Of a stretch of 64,000 nt of DNA, positions 43,235 to 54,429 are shown piece by piece. The DNA comes from Acestrorhynchus altus (lineage: Eukaryota; Chordata; Actinopteri; Characiformes; Acestrorhynchidae): positions 20,508,621-20,572,620 of the forward strand of contig CM067507.1 of assembly GCA_034509495.1 (NCBI GenBank). The letters are read 5' to 3'. Position 1 is the stretch's first letter; each line of letters opens with the position of its first letter. Both the position numbers and the translations under genes were made by a program. The notes under the pieces were generated by a model. That model made no database searches, was not told where the DNA came from, and worked only from the letters and a program-made list of their open reading frames with translations.

Positions 43235-44669
43235 TCTAGTTCACCCCCACCCCCATAGGCATTTTTCATTACTACCTCACAACCTGGAATGAAAATGTTC
43301 ATTTACAGAACATGTCCACAAGTTTGAATGTTAGATTTTTTTTTATTGTGAAGCAAACAACAAATAGTATAAAATAACAGAAAACTTCACTGTGCATAAC
43401 TATTGAACCCTACTCAGTACATTGTAGAGCGCCCTTTTGCAGCAATTACAGCTGCAAGTCGCTTAGGATATCTTGCCACAGGGATTTTTTGTCCAGTCCT
43501 TAAGGCAGTATTGCACCAGCACCTTCAAGGTCATGGTTTCTGCTGGTGAACAGAAATAAGACCACAGATTCTGAATGGGATTAAGTTCTGGGCTTTGACT
43601 AGGTCATTAAATCACTCAGGTGTTGCTTTAGCAGTACGCTTTGGGTGATTGTCCTGTTAGAAGGTGAACCCCCATTCCAAGCTCAAGACCAAAACAGGTT
43701 TTGCTGAAGAATATTCCTGTGTTTAGCATCTATCTTCCCCTCGACTCAGACCAGTTTTCCAGTCCCTGCTGCTGAAAAACATCCTCACATGCTGTGTTCT
43801 TGGGGTGACGAGATTTGATGGTTTTGTGCCAGAAATAGCATTTTCCTTGGTGGCCGAAAAGCTTAAATTTGGGTCTCATCTGACCAGAGCACCTTTCTCC
43901 ATACATTGGAGGAGTCTCCCACATGCCTTTTGGCAACCTCAGAAGAGGTTCCTTCCTATTTGTGTCTGTAAGTAAAGGTTTTTTTTCTGGACACTCTTCC
44001 ATCTCTATGGAGTGTATGGCTTATTGTAGTCATATGGAGAGAGTATCACTTGTCTGGTCTGAGAGTTTTGGTGGGCGGCCCTCTCCTGGCCTTCTCTTAC
44101 CATGTTCTTTCCATTTGATCATAATGCTTTTGATGGTGGTCCTGGGGATCATCAGACATTTGGATATTTTTTTATAACCCAAGCCTGATTTGTACATCTC
44201 AAAAACTTTGTCTCCCTTTTTTGTGTGGAGCTTTTCTTGGTCTTTATGGAGTTGTTTGGTTAGTGGTGCCTCTTGATTAATGGTGTTGCAGCCTCTGGGG
44301 CCTTTCAGAAAAGGTGTATATATACACTGACAGATCATGTGACACTTGTGCACAGGTGTACTGCATTTCAGTAAGCATGTGACTTCTGAAGCTATTTGTT
44401 TGCACCAGAACTATATAGGGGCTTAACAGCAAAGGGGGTCTATATATATGTACATATATGACATATATGACATAGTGACATATATGTCAATTTTAATTTT
44501 TTATATTGTTTTTCTCATTTCACTTCTCCAACTTAGAGTATTTTGTGCTAATGTATAATGTACAATTCCAACAAAAAAAAAAACAACAACAACAAAACAA
44601 TTAAGTACATGTTGTAATGTTACAAAATAGGTAAAACCCCAAGGGGGTGAATACGTTTGTAAGGCATTG
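43235..44669 (-). mobile_element. Tc1-like transposon inserted in hAT relic
   Basis: The right end CAATGCCTTACAAACGTATT (reverse strand) stops at 44669 next to TA (44670-44671), and the hAT frame resumes immediately after. The left end near 43235 is decayed ('ttcacccccacccccatagg', then 'catttttcattactacctc' and acaacctggaat). The element is about 1.43 kb, close to a full Tc1-like element of 1.5-1.6 kb, with several internal deletions. Order on the minus strand: terminus, HTH region, shortened DDE region, end of the gene (AAVIAAKGRSTMY) near 43430-43465, terminus. Confidence 0.85.
43430..44353 (-). pseudogene. Tc1-like transposase pseudogene
   Basis: N-terminal part (44030-44353): KVFEMYKSGLGYKKISKCLM, then IPRTTIKSIMIKWKEHG and GRPPKLSDQ, the paired-like DNA-binding region with its GRPPK hinge. 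Middle part (43730-44002): KPLL, GMWETPPMYGERCSGQMRPK, then FKLFGHQGKCYFWH and ENWSESRGR. The glycine-rich block carrying part of the catalytic centre is deleted. C-terminal part: the region of 'NDPKHT' (read from gtgattgtcctgttagaagg), the helix before RLAAVIAAKG, and a stop after STMY. Stops, frameshifts and deletions abolish function. Confidence 0.85.
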
Positions 44670-44671
44670 TA

Positions 44672-45720
44672 GATGTTGGCAGCAGATTGGTTTGATGTCT
44701 TCTCCAGTTTGGTGAGAGTGACCAGGATCTCCACCTTATGCTCAATAATAAAGATGGCCTGGGCCACATCCTTCTTGTCCTCTAATAGCTCTCTTAGTTC
44801 CTGAACAGCATTGGAAGACATTGGTAAGGTGGTTGTAAAGACATTAAAAAGTCCGTGTCTCAATCCAACAACCTCATCTGGTCCTGACGTTGGCATAATA
44901 GGAGATAAGCCCAGTGACATTTAGGCCTGCAGGTGCTGAGGTTCTTTACAGAACTCTTTACAAGACTACATACACTGATGAGATCTTCCAAGGTGTCTGG
45001 GAAGGCCTCCAGCACTAATTTAAGGAGATGTGCCAGGCAGGTGATGTGCCTGGAATTGGGAAATGGCCCAAATAGGCCACGAACAATGGTATTGAAGGCT
45101 TTTTTTTCATGTAGCTTACTGAATCTGTGACAAAAGTCCACACCACTAAATTTGATTTAATGTATGTATAGTGTAAGTTAATGTGTAAATACTCTATTTA
45201 TACTACATACTGTATGTATATTCCTATCTTTATTCTTATTTTTATTTTTCTTCGCCTGTGTTTTTTATGCACCTGTTTTACTACTATGAGGGACTTGCAC
45301 CTACATTTTCTTCACTCACCCTTAAACCTGTGTAATGTGATGTAAGTATTAAACTTGAATTGATGTTATAACTTAAGGCACGAGACGACTGAGTTAGACA
45401 CTGTGGTGAAGTTAACTTTCTCAACGAATGCAGCATCTGCTCCCAGAGATGGCTTTCCATCAGCCTGCAGAAGAATAGCAAGGACACAGAGAACACAAGA
45501 ATCTGATGTCTTAGACAGAAAGCACATAGTTGTGCATTCAATCCATTGCATGCTTGATGTCCTCCACACACTATCTGAACAATTGTGGCAAGCAGCGAAG
45601 GTGAGATGGAGCCGGAATAGAGCCAACCCTTTTTGCAGTATTTCAGCAAAAAGGCAGCCAACTTGGGTGCTTTCTCCCGGGGAGTAGTTGCCTCAACAAA
45701 AGCCCTGGTAAAATCCACAC
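44672..45720 (-). pseudogene. hAT-like transposase relic, N-terminal and middle segments
   Basis: Order on the minus strand from 45718: MDFTRAFVEATTPREKAPKL, then (after a frameshift) DGKPSLGADAAFVEKVNFTT and VSNSVVSCL. After an insertion the order is GVDFCHRFSKLHEKKAFNTI, FPNSRHITCLAHLLKLVLEA (the H-x-x-C-L-A-H block), LVKSSVKN, and finally LRELLEDKKDVAQAIFIIEH and VTLTKLEKTSNQSAANIYN, where the frame is cut at 44672 by the Tc1 element. This matches a widespread fish hAT-type transposase as I recall it. Several frameshifts are present. Confidence 0.65.
45146..45365 (+). mobile_element. LINE 3' tail inserted in hAT relic
   Basis: The sequence interrupts the hAT frame between ...SCLKL and GVDF. 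It ends 'taagtattaaacttgaattg', like the CAATAAACTTGAATTG-type 3' end of fish LINEs, and is preceded by T-rich 3' untranslated-like sequence. It is on the strand opposite to the hAT gene. The target duplication is not clear. Confidence 0.55.
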
Positions 45721-46225
45721 AAACTCCTTACTCTGACCTGTAGAGCAGCTCTTGGAAAGGAAGTGTTGTGTGTTTTTGAGAGTTTTATCTGTGGTTGTGC
45801 TGGTGATGTGTTCTACTCATGAGCTCAGTTCTTATTGGCCAGTCCTGATGATGCGAGATTTGAAAATGTCCTTTTTTTCACTGACAAGGCAAGGGTATAA
45901 AAGCTGGCAAATAGTAAATTATAATAATAAATAATAAATTAATACCTTAATTAGTTTTGTTGATGTTTTTTCTTTGTTGATCATTTGTTTATATGTTCTG
46001 GGGTTGAGTGGGCACTCACTTTAAAGCTTATGTTATGGACTGACCCTAGCCCGGGTTGTAACAGGCAGTAAATTAGTTTGTGTCCTAGATTGTATTTGAT
46101 GGTAAAAAGACAGCGACATCATTTGAACATCAGAAACCATTTGCTATTCTGCAAAATACACTATAATCAAATACTGATGTGGCAAATGCACACATATAAG
46201 GCTTTCACAAATTTCTGGCTTTCAT
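45721..46225. other. no feature recognised
   Basis: AT-rich DNA that may include the decayed end of the hAT element. No terminus was identified. Confidence 0.45.
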
Positions 46226-46630
46226 GGGGAATGCATGATTCTGGAAAACGACTGTTGAATGATGGTTGAAAATTTGAATTCAACAACATTACAACCACAT
46301 ACCTCCTTTGGAAGCCCTGCCCCCAAATTCATGCAAACATGTTGCCAAGGTAACGACACTGGCTTTCAGACCAAAAAAGAGTTTCTGAGCATCTGTCCTA
46401 ATCCTCTTCAGCCATATTTTTTGTACAACATGTTTTCTTCCACACACCCCAGGTCCATCCTTTTCCACGCCCCCTGCTGGAATAGTTCTGTTCCACTTCT
46501 GTTTTTTCCCCATTTACAGCTTCAAGGTATGAACACCAGATATTTTTTTCAGTGTGCAAACAGACCAGAGAGCTAACATGGTGAGGAAACATTCACAGAA
46601 TTTTACAGAATCGTGCACATTTCCTTTAAG
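46226..46630 (-). repeat. inverted-repeat element family A, copy 3
   Basis: Reverse strand. It begins TTAAAGGAAATGTGCACGAT, and its far end is 'cattcccc' preceded by 'ctggaaaacgac' and 'tcatgcatt'. Internal blocks match copy 2: 'gaatgtttcctcacc', 'gctgtaaatggggaaaaaac', 'ggaagaaaacatgttgtac' and 'tttggtctgaaagcc'. This is the best-preserved copy of the family. Confidence 0.75.
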
Positions 46631-49421
46631 CGTAAGTCATCCAACTATCCAACTTGGAAATCTTGTATCCTGTCTCACAAAGCACATATCAGGTTTATGA
46701 GTGCTGACATCAGCTGAATTAAAAAAAAAAAAAAAAATTGCCACAATAACCAGGTTTACAATCAATTACTGATGTTGAAACTGGGATTGATGTGAAACCA
46801 GGGGAAGAGCCTTAGCTGTGCAAATTATTTTAAAAGGAATAAAGTCATGTTAACATGAAGGATTATAAATTGAATATGAATGTCAGTGTCAGTATTATGA
46901 GAACAGTGAAAGCAGCAAGAGGCATGTTTTCTTTTAAACCTGGCATCCCTCTGTATGGAATAGCTCTGTAAAAACCCAGAGAATGTGTGTTTTGAAGATT
47001 TCTAATGGCCCTGCACTATAAAGTGCTGCTCACTAATAGTAGTGTTACAGAATTATGAAAGATGGATAAGCCAAATGCCACATTAACGATTGTTGTGACT
47101 TTAATTAGTTCAAATTGTGTTTGGGTGCTAGATTTTGTTTAAGTAATGACAAATCTAGTCATGCCTCTTTAAGAATAAAAAACATGCTTCCCCCAGAATT
47201 CACTGTGTGAAAGTGAAAAATAGATGGAGAATCAATGGTGTGTTCACAAACATGAGACTGCTTTGCTTCAAACATTTGTAAACAGTAAAATCTTAGCAGG
47301 TGAACAAAGTTCCTTTAAACATACAACATTCAGTTCACTTTCTACTACAATGACATCACTATAATAATGTCAAATAACACCTTATTTGGATCTACTGTCT
47401 GATTGATTTTCTACTGTTTATGTCCATAATGCTGGATATAACCTGCCCCACAGAATCTTAAGCATTACTATGGAAACATAGCCAGGCGCACAGTGATGCT
47501 CTGTAGTCACATGAAAACCTCAGGATTAGACAAAGCCATGCTTGAAGTTAGTGGTTTAAAGTAATAAATCCTGTTCAGTGGGACAGGTGCTCTTATTTAT
47601 GAAACACACTCAAGTGCAAGGCAGTTTTAAACTAACGTTCCTTTTGAGAACTTGATAGCCACCTGCATGAAGAGGCAGACAATACTTACCTAAACCCCTC
47701 ACTTTCCTGTTTTTTTTGTGCCTGAGCGACTTCAGGTGCTCCTGCAGTGCCTGTCTCCTGTGATAATCCACGGGCTGTTGACAAATTTTACAAAACAGTG
47801 CTCCCCAACACTCACAAAAGTTGCTGGAAAATTCAGCTACTCAGCTGTTATTCATGCAGACAGATGATGTCCCCTCAGCTCCTCTGCAGTCAATCTGATT
47901 TACAGCTTTTTCCAGGTTAAAGTCTTATTTAGCATTTTTACATCAGAATAAACAACTTGAACGCAGCATGGCGGGGGGGACTAAATTGTAGCAGAGTTCA
48001 AACCACAACCTGATCGGTACAGTTCTAATTAAATTCTAAATATGCTGTATTGGTAAATAAGTGAAAGAACATGCTGGTTTATGCTCCAAAAAACTGCACA
48101 ATGATTGAGAATAAACTTTGAGCATTCTGGAGGATTGAAACTAATGCCACACATTTAATGTTTAAATTACACTTTAATAAAGTGCTGTTTAATAATTCAA
48201 GTGTTAGATTAAACTATTTTTCTTCAGCTGTACACACAAACAGGACTATTTTCATCATATCTCCAAAGAGGACACAAGTCTGTGTGTCTGTGTTGAGTTG
48301 ACTTCCAAACCTCAAAACTCAACAATTATGTAACAGCCTTGACGTTTATTTTACGCACCCAATATTTATATACACCCAGCCCACTAGCAAAAGCCTTTTG
48401 ACAAACAACTCAACAGCCCCTTGGGAAGAATATGGTGTTTTTGAACTCTTGTAGTTTCCTGAGACAATCTATCTTCAGATCTCAGGGCAGCACTTTACCA
48501 CCAGACCCAAGACATCTAAATATCAGAAAACAGGTCACAACACTAGCAATGCGTTCCATTCTGAAGGCAGCTGCCTACGTGGGCAGCATTTCTGGGCTGT
48601 TTATATAGGCAGTGTCCTTATTCTGGCTGAACTCTGAAGGTATCTGGACTTGTATCCTTATCGCTGAAGGCAATCCCGTCATGTCATTCACCCGCTCAGT
48701 GTTCCAGCAAGATTTTATAAACATAGCAGATGGAGCTGGTGATGGAGATGAGAAATGTAACTAGATTTATGTCCTTTTTTATCAGTTATCTTCAGTATAT
48801 GTGGTCTATCCTGAGTCTGCTGAAGCAGATGTTAACAGCACGCTACGGGCATTAACCTAATCAGTCGTCTTATACAAAATATTTAGCTGGATGGCTTTAA
48901 ATGACTGTAACTTGTGGTGTAGCAGTTGAATGTGTAAATGATTTGTCATGATGTGTGCTCTATGAAGCGCTGTTACTAATTCAAATTATGTTGATCCCAG
49001 GGGCGAAAGAGAGACCCTAGATCTTTATAAAGGCCCAAGTAGAGGAGGAAACTCTTCACGAGCGAAAGAAACTCTGCTCAGGCCGGCAGGACATATCTCC
49101 TTTTTTCAAGATTTAAAACTTCTCCTCGGGTCTTGTTTTTTCTACCATCTTCTTCCTTTTCATTAATTTTCTCTTTTTACATTTTAATTTCTGCATTAAA
49201 TAATACAGTACTAATATTTTTTTATTCTTTTATTCTTATTCTTTTCTTCTTTTTCACTTTCCTACTGTCTGTTTGTATTTCTTTCAGCTGTATCCAACTT
49301 CTTCACTCAACATATTTACTCAAGTTACCGATTTTCCCGCTGGACGCTTTAATTAGCTTGCGCTGTTTGGTGTTTTACATGAAAATGTGAATTAATCTCT
49401 GAACTTAATAAAGTAAATAAT

Positions 49422-49423
<2 letters not shown>
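46631..49423. other. 2.8 kb with no gene established
   Basis: AT-rich DNA with a 17-base A run at 46721-46737. The stretch 48550-48660 ('gaaggcagctgcctacgtgg', 'gcagcatttctgggctgttt') has a short imperfect palindrome and may be part of a small DNA element. A T-rich frame at 49133-49390 is low-complexity. Confidence 0.4.

Positions 49424-49465
<42 letters not shown>
49424..49465. repeat. (CT)n microsatellite
   Basis: Forty-two bases of perfect CT just upstream of the Harbinger-like Myb relic. Confidence 0.95.
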
Positions 49466-49468
<3 letters not shown>

Positions 49469-49489
49469 TCTGTAGCATGTGAATTGACA

Positions 49490-49800
49490 TTCCATTGCAA
49501 GAACTAGGTGAAACTGCTGCATCACGGCCATGGATCACTGTCATCAATGAGGCTTTAGGGCAGAGGCACTCCATTGTGCCTCCTGTTGTAATTGTCTCAA
49601 TGAATGATAGTGAACCTTGTACATCATCAGCAGTGGCCCCTCCAGAAGCAGAGAAGGCAGGGAGAAATGAAGCTTGCTGGAGCTGTTAGAGGAGGACACG
49701 AGAAGGGGAAAAAAGAGAGCAGAAGAGAGGGCAGAAATATATGTTAATCTACTGGGAGAACTAATTTCAATAGTCTGCTATTTTATTGAGATTGCAGGAA
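49490..49800 (+). pseudogene. PIF/Harbinger-like accessory (Myb/SANT-type) protein relic
   Basis: Plus-strand frames read ASRPWITVINEALGQRHSIV then PPVVIVS and SSAVAPPEAEKAG. After a frameshift they read ELLEEDTRRGKKRAEERAEI and YVNLLGELISIV, a charged coiled-coil-like end. The order 'ALG.RHS..PPVV', acidic linker, basic region and coiled coil matches the C-terminal half of the Myb-like protein that accompanies Harbinger transposases. The trihelix DNA-binding half is not recognisable. It runs convergently with the transposase relic at 49985-50650, the usual arrangement in Harbinger elements. Confidence 0.55.
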
Positions 49801-49984
49801 CAAAATTGAATAGAAACATTGGCGGATCAAGGTCTATGTAATAGCATGAAAAATTCATTATATATAAACAAATAATACTGTGAGAACAAGAAAATTAAAG
49901 TGACTCAGTAAACACTGGTAAGGATTAACTGTATGAAACAAAGACAGTGAGCAGGCTCAAAGAACAATGACAACTATGAAGGGC

Positions 49985-50650
49985 TTATTATAATTATATG
50001 GACGTTAGCCATAAATGTCTGCACAGAGCTCGTCTTGGAAAGCATTTCCATTTGATGTGTCTAGGACATCTTCTTCACTTTCTGTATTGTCTTCACCACC
50101 ATCTTCATCAGGTGACAGTTCATCCCCAGCACCCATATGCTGTGGACATATGTTGTGGAGAATGGCACAAGAGGCAACAACTCTTGGCACAAATGAGGAG
50201 TGTACTTCTAAAGCCTGCAGGAAAATAGAGAGCCACCGAGTCTTCATGATTCCAAAAGCTCTTTCAATCACAGAATGTGCTTGTGAGTGGTGTTTGTTGA
50301 AAACCCTCTGACTTCATCTGACATCATTCAGTGGTCATTTGTATGGTGTAATGAAACCAAGGGGCCTCCCCCTTGACAAGGATATCCCCCACCTCCTAGA
50401 AGAAAAGTGCCCGTAGGAGGGTAGAGCCCAGTGTGATAAAGAGGATTAAAGAGGACCCTGGAGTCGTGTACAGAACCAGGAAATCCAATGTACACATTTA
50501 GGAATCTGGTCGAGTGGACACATACAGCCTGGAGATGAATAGAGGTGAAAAGTTTCGAATTTGGGAAGCAACGGAATTTGGAGTGTCTTGCTCACTGCAA
50601 AAGTACAGGTTCAGCAGAGGAATGGAGCTGTTCTGTCAGCAGTAGTGGGT
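49985..50650 (-). pseudogene. PIF/Harbinger-like transposase relic (DDE region)
   Basis: Order on the minus strand: SLQAVCVHSTRFLNVYIGFP then GSVHDSRVL (the second catalytic Asp region), LYHTGLYPPTGTFLLGGGGY (where GDGGYP is expected, so the Asp appears lost), APWFITPYK, and HSQAHSVIERAFGIMKTRWL (the third catalytic Glu region). The frame then runs LQALEVHSSFVPRVVASCAI LHNIC and an acidic tail. Stops and frameshifts occur near 50300-50345. This is a clear match to the Harbinger/HARBI1 fold family by motif order. Confidence 0.85.
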
Positions 50651-51308
50651 AACTGTTGAAAATAAAATATATCAGTTTAGATTATGCATACAAATTGACT
50701 GTTTTGCATAAAAATATATTGACATGGCTTCATGGTTTTTTTTGACTGATTATGCAAGTGGGGCTTTTTTGGTGTGCTGCTGTCCCAAATTTTTCAGGTA
50801 AGTATTGTCACAAGGCATTCAAATCACTGCTATTAATATAATAATTAAATATTAATTTTAATAATTCTGAAATAAAATTATTGCTCTTTTTCCTTGTCTT
50901 TTTTCATGCTTATTGCAGTATCATATTAGAGCTAGTGGGTATTGTCAAGTATATTTCACACTTTTTTTATTTTAAAAATGAAATGTGTGTAATCTCATTT
51001 ATATATTGTTTGATATTTGATAACCCATTGATATTTAGGAGGTGATTAGGAAATGTTTTAGCTGTGATTGTCCTTTTTACTTCAGAAATTAGAATATAGC
51101 CCCTACAGTAGAAAATTAACTTTGAAATTTCACTTAAATGTCTTCAAAATATTTATTAGATATCATGGCTGCATTATTCATACTTTTCTACAAATTGTTT
51201 AGCTAAAAAGAAATGAGTTTAATTGTCTATACAATGATGGTAGAGGTGAGTATATATAGTAATAAGAATATATAGTAAACTTAGCCCAGCTAAATTAGAA
51301 GTATATGA
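50651..51308. other. AT-rich stretch between Harbinger relic and LINE
   Basis: No coding features. It may be a decayed intron or N-terminal region of the Harbinger transposase gene, since Harbinger-like residues reappear beyond the LINE at 53069-53175. Confidence 0.35.
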
Positions 51309-52781
51309 AAATGGTCATACATCAGAGGATGTGCAGAACAGCTCACAGATGTTCTCACAGACATCTTCAACATTTCTCTGAGCACTGCCGTTGTGCCAAC
51401 GTGCTTCAAGACGTCCACAATCATTCCTGTGCCGAAGACGTCTCAAGAGTCCTGCCTCAATGACTACCGTCCCATTGCACTTACTCCCATCATCATGAAA
51501 TGCTTTGAGAGGCTGGTCATGAGACACATCAAAAACCAGCTCCCCTCCACACTGGACCCACTGCAGTTTGTGTATCGTCCGAACCGATCAACAGACGATG
51601 CCATCTCAACTGAACTCCACCTGGCTCTCACCCACCTGGACAACAAAGACCGCTACGTCCAAATGCTGTTCATCGACTTCAGCTCAGCATTCAACACCAT
51701 CATCCCTCAGCATCTTATTGGAAAACTGAGCTTGCTGGGCCTGAACTCCTCCCTCTGCAATTGGGTCCTGGATTTCCTGACTGAGAGACCTCAATCAGTC
51801 AGGATTGGACACAACACCTCCAGCATCACCATACTGAGCACTGGTGCCCCCCAGGGCTGTGTGCTCAGTCCTCTGCTCTTCACCCTGCTGACTCATGACT
51901 GTACTGCAAAGCACAGCTCAAACTACTACAACAAGTTTGCTGATGACACAACTGTCATTGGCCTCATCAGCAAGAACGATGAGTCAGCATACAGAGAGGA
52001 GGTGCAGTGGCTAACGGACTGGTGCAGAACCAACAACTACCAACAACAACCTATTCACAAAACCAAAGAGATGGTTGTCGACTTCAGGAGAACACCAGGT
52101 AAGCACCACCCGCTAAACATCAACGGCTCTGCAGTGGAAATTGTGAGAAACACAAAGTTCCTTGGCGTTCACATAGCAGAGAACCTCACCTGGTCCCAAA
52201 ACACCAGCTCCATTACAAAGAAAGCCCAGCAGCGCCTCTACTTCCTGCAGAGACTGAGGAGAGCACACCTTCCACCACCCATCCTCACCATGTTCTACAG
52301 AGGGACTATAGAGAGTCTCTTGAGCACCTGCATTACCGTCTGGTTAGGGAACTGCACCATCACGGATCGCAAGACCCTACAGCGGATAGTGTGGACAGCC
52401 GAGAAGATCGTTGGAGTTCCTCTCCCTTCCATCAGCGACATCTACACCTCTCGCTGCATCCACAAAGCCACCAGCATTGTGGATGACCCAACCCACCCCT
52501 CAAACAGTCTCTTCGTTCTGATGCCGTCTGGCAGAAGATACCGGAGCATCAGAGCCTCCACCACCAGACTCTGCAACAGCTTCATCCACCAGGCAGTCAG
52601 ACTCCTCAACACACAGAGACTGAACCAAACTGAACCCCACACCACTCCTCACCCACACAAAGACCACCAACACAAAGCTGGACTGTACCCACCCAGCACT
52701 CTACACACACACACTCAGCACACAGGGACTGGGTCACCCCCATCCTTATCAGCAATAATTGCTTCTCATTCAGAACTATAA
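51309..52781 (+). CDS. LINE reverse transcriptase (N-terminally truncated ORF2)
   Basis: About 490 codons are open. Numbering from Met-equivalent GTG at 51393, the reverse transcriptase motifs are LNDYRPIALTPIIMKCFERL (22-41), FIDFSSAFNTIIP with the first catalytic Asp (93-105), GAPQGCVLSPLLFTLLTHDC (151-170), FADDTTVIGL with the catalytic Asp pair (182-191), KTKEMVVDFRR (223-233) and FLGVHI (256-261). The thumb and C-terminal region follow (RLYFLQRLRRAHLPPPIL, TIESLLSTCITVWLGNCT). The motif set fits the I/Nimb, Rex1 or L2-like fish LINEs; the clade is not decided. Residues 215-222 are Gln-rich where SLN is expected, a local mutation. The endonuclease is absent, so it cannot retrotranspose itself. 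Confidence 0.85.
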   Translation, partial: KWSYIRGCAEQLTDVLTDIFNISLSTAVVPTCFKTSTIIPVPKTSQESCLNDYRPIALTPIIMKCFERLVMRHIKNQLPSTLDPLQFVYRPNRSTDDAISTELHLALTHLDNKDRYVQMLFIDFSSAFNTIIPQHLIGKLSLLGLNSSLCNWVLDFLTERPQSVRIGHNTSSITILSTGAPQGCVLSPLLFTLLTHDCTAKHSSNYYNKFADDTTVIGLISKNDESAYREEVQWLTDWCRTNNYQQQPIHKTKEMVVDFRRTPGKHHPLNINGSAVEIVRNTKFLGVHIAENLTWSQNTSSITKKAQQRLYFLQRLRRAHLPPPILTMFYRGTIESLLSTCITVWLGNCTITDRKTLQRIVWTAEKIVGVPLPSISDIYTSRCIHKATSIVDDPTHPSNSLFVLMPSGRRYRSIRASTTRLCNSFIHQAVRLLNTQRLNQTEPHTTPHPHKDHQHKAGLYPPSTLHTHTQHTGTGSPPSLSAIIASHSEL

Positions 52782-53060
52782 ATTTTCTACCTCAGTAACT
52801 GCTGTTATCATGCACATCTAAATGTTACAGTATGTTACATATCTCTGCACCTTATCCTCACCACCGGTATTGCACTGTCCTGTCCTGTCTGTGAAACTGT
52901 CTCTTGCTTTACTGTATTTATTGTATTTATTGTAGTGTTTGCACTTTGTCGTCCTATTGTTCATGCTGCTCCATGTCGCACCTTGGTTCTGGAGGAACGT
53001 AATTTTGTTACACTGTGTACCTGTACACAGATGCAATAACAATAACTTGACTTGACTTGA
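51309..53060 (+). mobile_element. 5'-truncated LINE (non-LTR retrotransposon)
   Basis: The open frame begins without its own start at 51309; recognisable LINE sequence starts near 51325 (GRCAEQLTDVLTDIFNISLS). The endonuclease domain and 5' end are missing, as in typical dead-on-arrival insertions. The 3' untranslated region follows the stop at 52779-52781 and ends with 'gatgcaataacaataacttg' and ACTTG units at about 53060. Only 'atggt' is shared across the boundaries (51311 and 53060), so the target duplication is uncertain. The reverse transcriptase frame has no stop, so this is one of the youngest insertions in the window. Confidence 0.85.
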
Positions 53061-53068
53061 TGGTATCT

Positions 53069-53175
53069 GCAACATTTGGGTGGAAACACTTCCTTCTGAA
53101 ACTGGGCCTCTCTTCTTCACATACCAACTCCCACAGAAGCTCTGGAGCAAGAAAAATAGTTGCGGCCACTTCAGG
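53069..53175 (-). pseudogene. possible Harbinger-like transposase N-terminus
   Basis: The ATG at 53175 opens MDPEVAATIFLAPELLWELV then CEEERPSFRRKCFHPN, ending where the LINE was inserted. A short acidic helix followed by a basic 'RRx..HP' segment is how many fish Harbinger transposases begin. It has the same strand as the relic at 49985-50650. If correct, the LINE landed inside the Harbinger element. The piece is only 36 codons long, so the call is tentative. Confidence 0.35.
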
Positions 53176-53188
53176 ATCCATCCTGTCT

Positions 53189-54429
53189 CACTAGGAATTC
53201 ACTGGTACACACTGAGTGCAAGTGCATTGTGAGTAAACAAATTACATGTGGAACATGATAGAGGTATGCTGATTCTGAACAGTATGCTGTCTACGAATGC
53301 TCTTTTTTCTGAAGGCAAGCAAATCCTCACAGCAATGCACCAAAATCTAGAGGAACGTATTCCTTGGTCAGAAGAGAATTACTCCAACAAAAGAAGGATA
53401 AACCATTTTAATACAATACATGCCTTCTGTTTCAACAGACAATTTATTCATACTTCTAGGTCAAAATAATGCCTTCACTCCATTTACCCTAAAATCTGTG
53501 TTAGTCATCATGAAGTGTGGATAAGGAATCAACATAAACACGTCTATGCAAATAGATATCAGTCCTAAAGTGTTTCCTCTGTGATTTCTGATGAGCAGGA
53601 GATGGGGAGAAGGACTGCTTTTAAATATGAGCTACGGCTTACAGCTGTAATATTATGATACATTAAAGGCGTTAAGTGTGACTCATCTTCCACTTATCAC
53701 CTCAGTTAACTCTGCACCAACATGCTGGCCATTAATTTTTATTATTGCCAATATTACACAAACATTAAACACAACTCCAGTGGTATTTGTTATGCCTAGG
53801 CCAGAAGAGTAATTACATGCTACACAGGCTGACAGAAGTGGCTGGGTGGTCATGTGAAAAGGGCCAATTGGGACAATTTTCAGTGTATAAATAATGTAGA
53901 TGTTCTGTAAAAAACACATCATCAAGACTGTATAATTTGCTAAAGAGCTGATAGCAAACTGTAAGAACTAAGAACAGCAATAATCCAAAGCTGTTTTCAC
54001 ATCCGAGAATTATCAGAGAACCAGGTTGGGAGTTGCTCTTTTACGCATACAGCATACAGTCAGATTTTCCATGTCAGAAGTGTGGGGCAGCGACTGTAAT
54101 GCCTGTGCAGGAGGCATGGCATTAGGTGCTGTGAATTCTCTGGAAAATTACCTGCTTCATTTACACATGGGCCCCCTCGGACATTACCTGGACTTTGTAC
54201 TGGGGCCTTGTAGTATAAGACTGGATAATGTCCAGTACAATTGCTTCAAACATTTGCATTCACGCATACCTCCAGGTAATGTTTGGAAAAGTTCTGTGTT
54301 CCCATACCTGTAGGTTTGTCATTATATTTACATTATCGACTAATCATATATGTACACAACCTTTGTTTTCTTAACGAGGAGAGCTCATTAACCTGAATGA
54401 CCTGTATGTTGACTTTGTTTAAACACAGT
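53189..54429. other. no gene established; small inverted-repeat patch at 54180-54285
   Basis: Mostly AT-rich. Within 54180-54285, 'cattacctgg'/'ccaggtaatg' and 'tttgtactgg'/'ccagtacaa' form nested inverted pairs, suggesting a decayed foldback element. A 95-codon plus-strand frame over it is probably chance. Confidence 0.35.

Noticed and set aside
44860..44920. Two separate small genes at 44501-44920 and 44860-45141
   Set aside because: They are two frames of one frameshifted hAT-like transposase relic.
51315..51646. Minus-strand frames over the LINE (also 52442-52645)
   Set aside because: Antisense shadows of the reverse transcriptase frame.
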